From positions 1 to 23,737 of the forward strand of contig JAHEJE010000009.1 of assembly GCA_024639035.1 (NCBI GenBank): a stretch of DNA of 23,737 bases. The letters run 5' to 3'. Each line of letters starts with the position of its first letter. The stretch's first letter is position 1. Positions 22,798 to 23,737 of this stretch are shown here, piece by piece. Under the pieces are notes generated by a model. That model made no database searches, was not told where the DNA came from, and was given only the letters and a program-made list of their open reading frames with translations. The position numbers and the translations under genes were made by a program. The DNA is from Alphaproteobacteria bacterium (GTDB lineage Bacteria; Pseudomonadota; Alphaproteobacteria; Rhizobiales; Aestuariivirgaceae).

Positions 22798-23737
22798 ATG
22801 ACCCTGCCGACATCGCAAGAACTGCTTGATTCGATCAAACGCTCGCAGCGCGACGAGCCGGACAGCGGCATCCTGGTGGCGGTCAACCATGGCTTCGGGC
22901 GCCCGGACATCATTCCGCTGTGGACCGGCGAGGGCCATCTGCCGACGCCGCAATTCATCTGCGAGGCGGCCTGCAAGGCGCTCAAGCGCGGCGAGACCTT
23001 CTACACCTGGCAGCGCGGCATTCCGCAGTTGCGCAAGGCCCTGGCGCGCTATCACGAAAGCCAGTTCGGCCGGTCGTTCACGCCGGACAGTTTTTTCATT
23101 ACCGGCTCGGGCATGCAGGCGATGCAGACGATCTTCCAGCTGCTGGCCGGCGACGGCGATCAGATCGTGGTGCCGACGCCGGCGTGGCCGAACTATCCCG
23201 GCCCGATGCGGATGATGGGCATCGAACCGGTTTTTGCGCCGATCCGGTTCGAGAACCGGCGATGGCAGATCGATCTCGACCGGCTGTTCGACTGCGTCAC
23301 CGACAGGACCAGGGCGATTTGCCTCAACAGCCCGTCCAACCCGATCGGCTGGGTGGCCAGCATCGACGATCTGACGGCGATACGCGACTTCGCCCGCAAG
23401 CGCGGCATCTGGATCATCGCCGACGAGGTTTACTCGCGGTTCTATTATCCGCGCAGCGGCTCTGCCACGCGCTCACCGTCGTTAATCGATATCACCGACA
23501 GCGAGGAACGGGTGATTTACGCCAACACCTTTTCCAAGAACTGGGCGATGACCGGCTGGCGGGTCGGCTGGGTGCAGGCTCCGGTGGCGCTCGGCCCGGC
23601 GATCGAGCGGATCATACAGTACAACACCTCCGGCACCGCGGCGTTCCTGCAGCGCGGCTGCGTGGCGGCACTCAAGCACGGTGAAGCGTTCGCCACCGAA
23701 CAGGTGGCGCGGGCGCGGGCCAACCGGGACATGGTGT
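22798..23737 (+). CDS. Class I/II PLP-dependent aminotransferase, cut by the window end
   Basis: The frame is open from ATG 22798 to the last base, giving 313 residues of an expected 390 or so. AAGG at 22787-22790 supports the start. Fold type I aminotransferase motifs appear in order: the GSGMQAMQT cofactor-phosphate region, the substrate loop PTPAWPNYPGPM, NSPSNPIGW with the PLP-contacting Asn, IADEVYSRFYYP with the Asp that binds the pyridine nitrogen, and TFSKNWAMTGWRVGW with the Schiff-base Lys. This is the aspartate-aminotransferase-like group. The amino donor and acceptor cannot be read from the sequence. Confidence 0.93.
   Translation, partial: MTLPTSQELLDSIKRSQRDEPDSGILVAVNHGFGRPDIIPLWTGEGHLPTPQFICEAACKALKRGETFYTWQRGIPQLRKALARYHESQFGRSFTPDSFFITGSGMQAMQTIFQLLAGDGDQIVVPTPAWPNYPGPMRMMGIEPVFAPIRFENRRWQIDLDRLFDCVTDRTRAICLNSPSNPIGWVASIDDLTAIRDFARKRGIWIIADEVYSRFYYPRSGSATRSPSLIDITDSEERVIYANTFSKNWAMTGWRVGWVQAPVALGPAIERIIQYNTSGTAAFLQRGCVAALKHGEAFATEQVARARANRDMV

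Noticed and set aside
1..23737. CRISPR arrays, phage genes, integrases, toxin-antitoxin pairs or rRNA genes.
   Set aside because: No regularly spaced direct repeats, integrase or transposase motifs, or rRNA-like sequence were seen; the window is mostly housekeeping genes.

Overview
The window looks like a chromosomal segment of a GC-rich alphaproteobacterium, most likely of the Hyphomicrobiales (Rhizobiales) type. The best evidence is the block rnd-lptC-lptA-lptB-rpoN-hpf-ptsN, the single-domain short RNase D, the Cox15-type heme A synthase and a DUF2842 protein. This placement is an inference from gene order and protein families; no search was run.

Layout. (1) 1-1300: an NDUFA9-like NAD(P)-binding protein on the minus strand, then tRNA-Leu(CAG) on the plus strand. 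(2) 1377-7112: RNase D, the LPS-transport genes lptC, lptA and lptB, sigma-54 (rpoN), long-form hibernation factor (hpf) and the PTS-Ntr EIIA protein (ptsN), all on the plus strand. This joins outer-membrane biogenesis to nitrogen and carbon regulation. (3) 7233-10488: metY-type O-acetylhomoserine sulfhydrylase, a cysteine-rich secreted protein of unknown function, heme A synthase (minus) and DUF2842 (plus). (4) 10476-12927 (minus): a polar amino-acid ABC importer with a binding protein, a terminator-like hairpin and two permeases, but no ATPase gene. (5) 13171-15227: a secreted coiled-coil protein, a dienoyl-CoA-isomerase-like crotonase and a possible 43-residue protein. (6) 15522-22165: a NarL-type response regulator convergent with a 1167-residue hybrid kinase whose N-terminus is a sodium:solute symporter domain, plus a divergent exonuclease-CBS-DUF294 fusion. 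This resembles the CrbS/CrbR (MxtR/ErdR) acetate-switch systems. (7) 22306-end: mscL, a strong terminator and an aminotransferase gene cut by the window edge.

The most unusual non-coding signal is a set of palindromic intergenic elements around 13605-16433. Two are diverged copies of one strong hairpin in opposite orientation, on either side of the crotonase gene. A third is a 268-bp element with perfect 21-bp terminal inverted repeats and nested palindromes. All three have an end reading CTAGAGC, and in each case this end supplies the TAG stop codon of the adjacent reading frame. This suggests MITE-like elements that settle on CTAG at gene ends. No transposase, CRISPR array, phage gene or integrase is visible.
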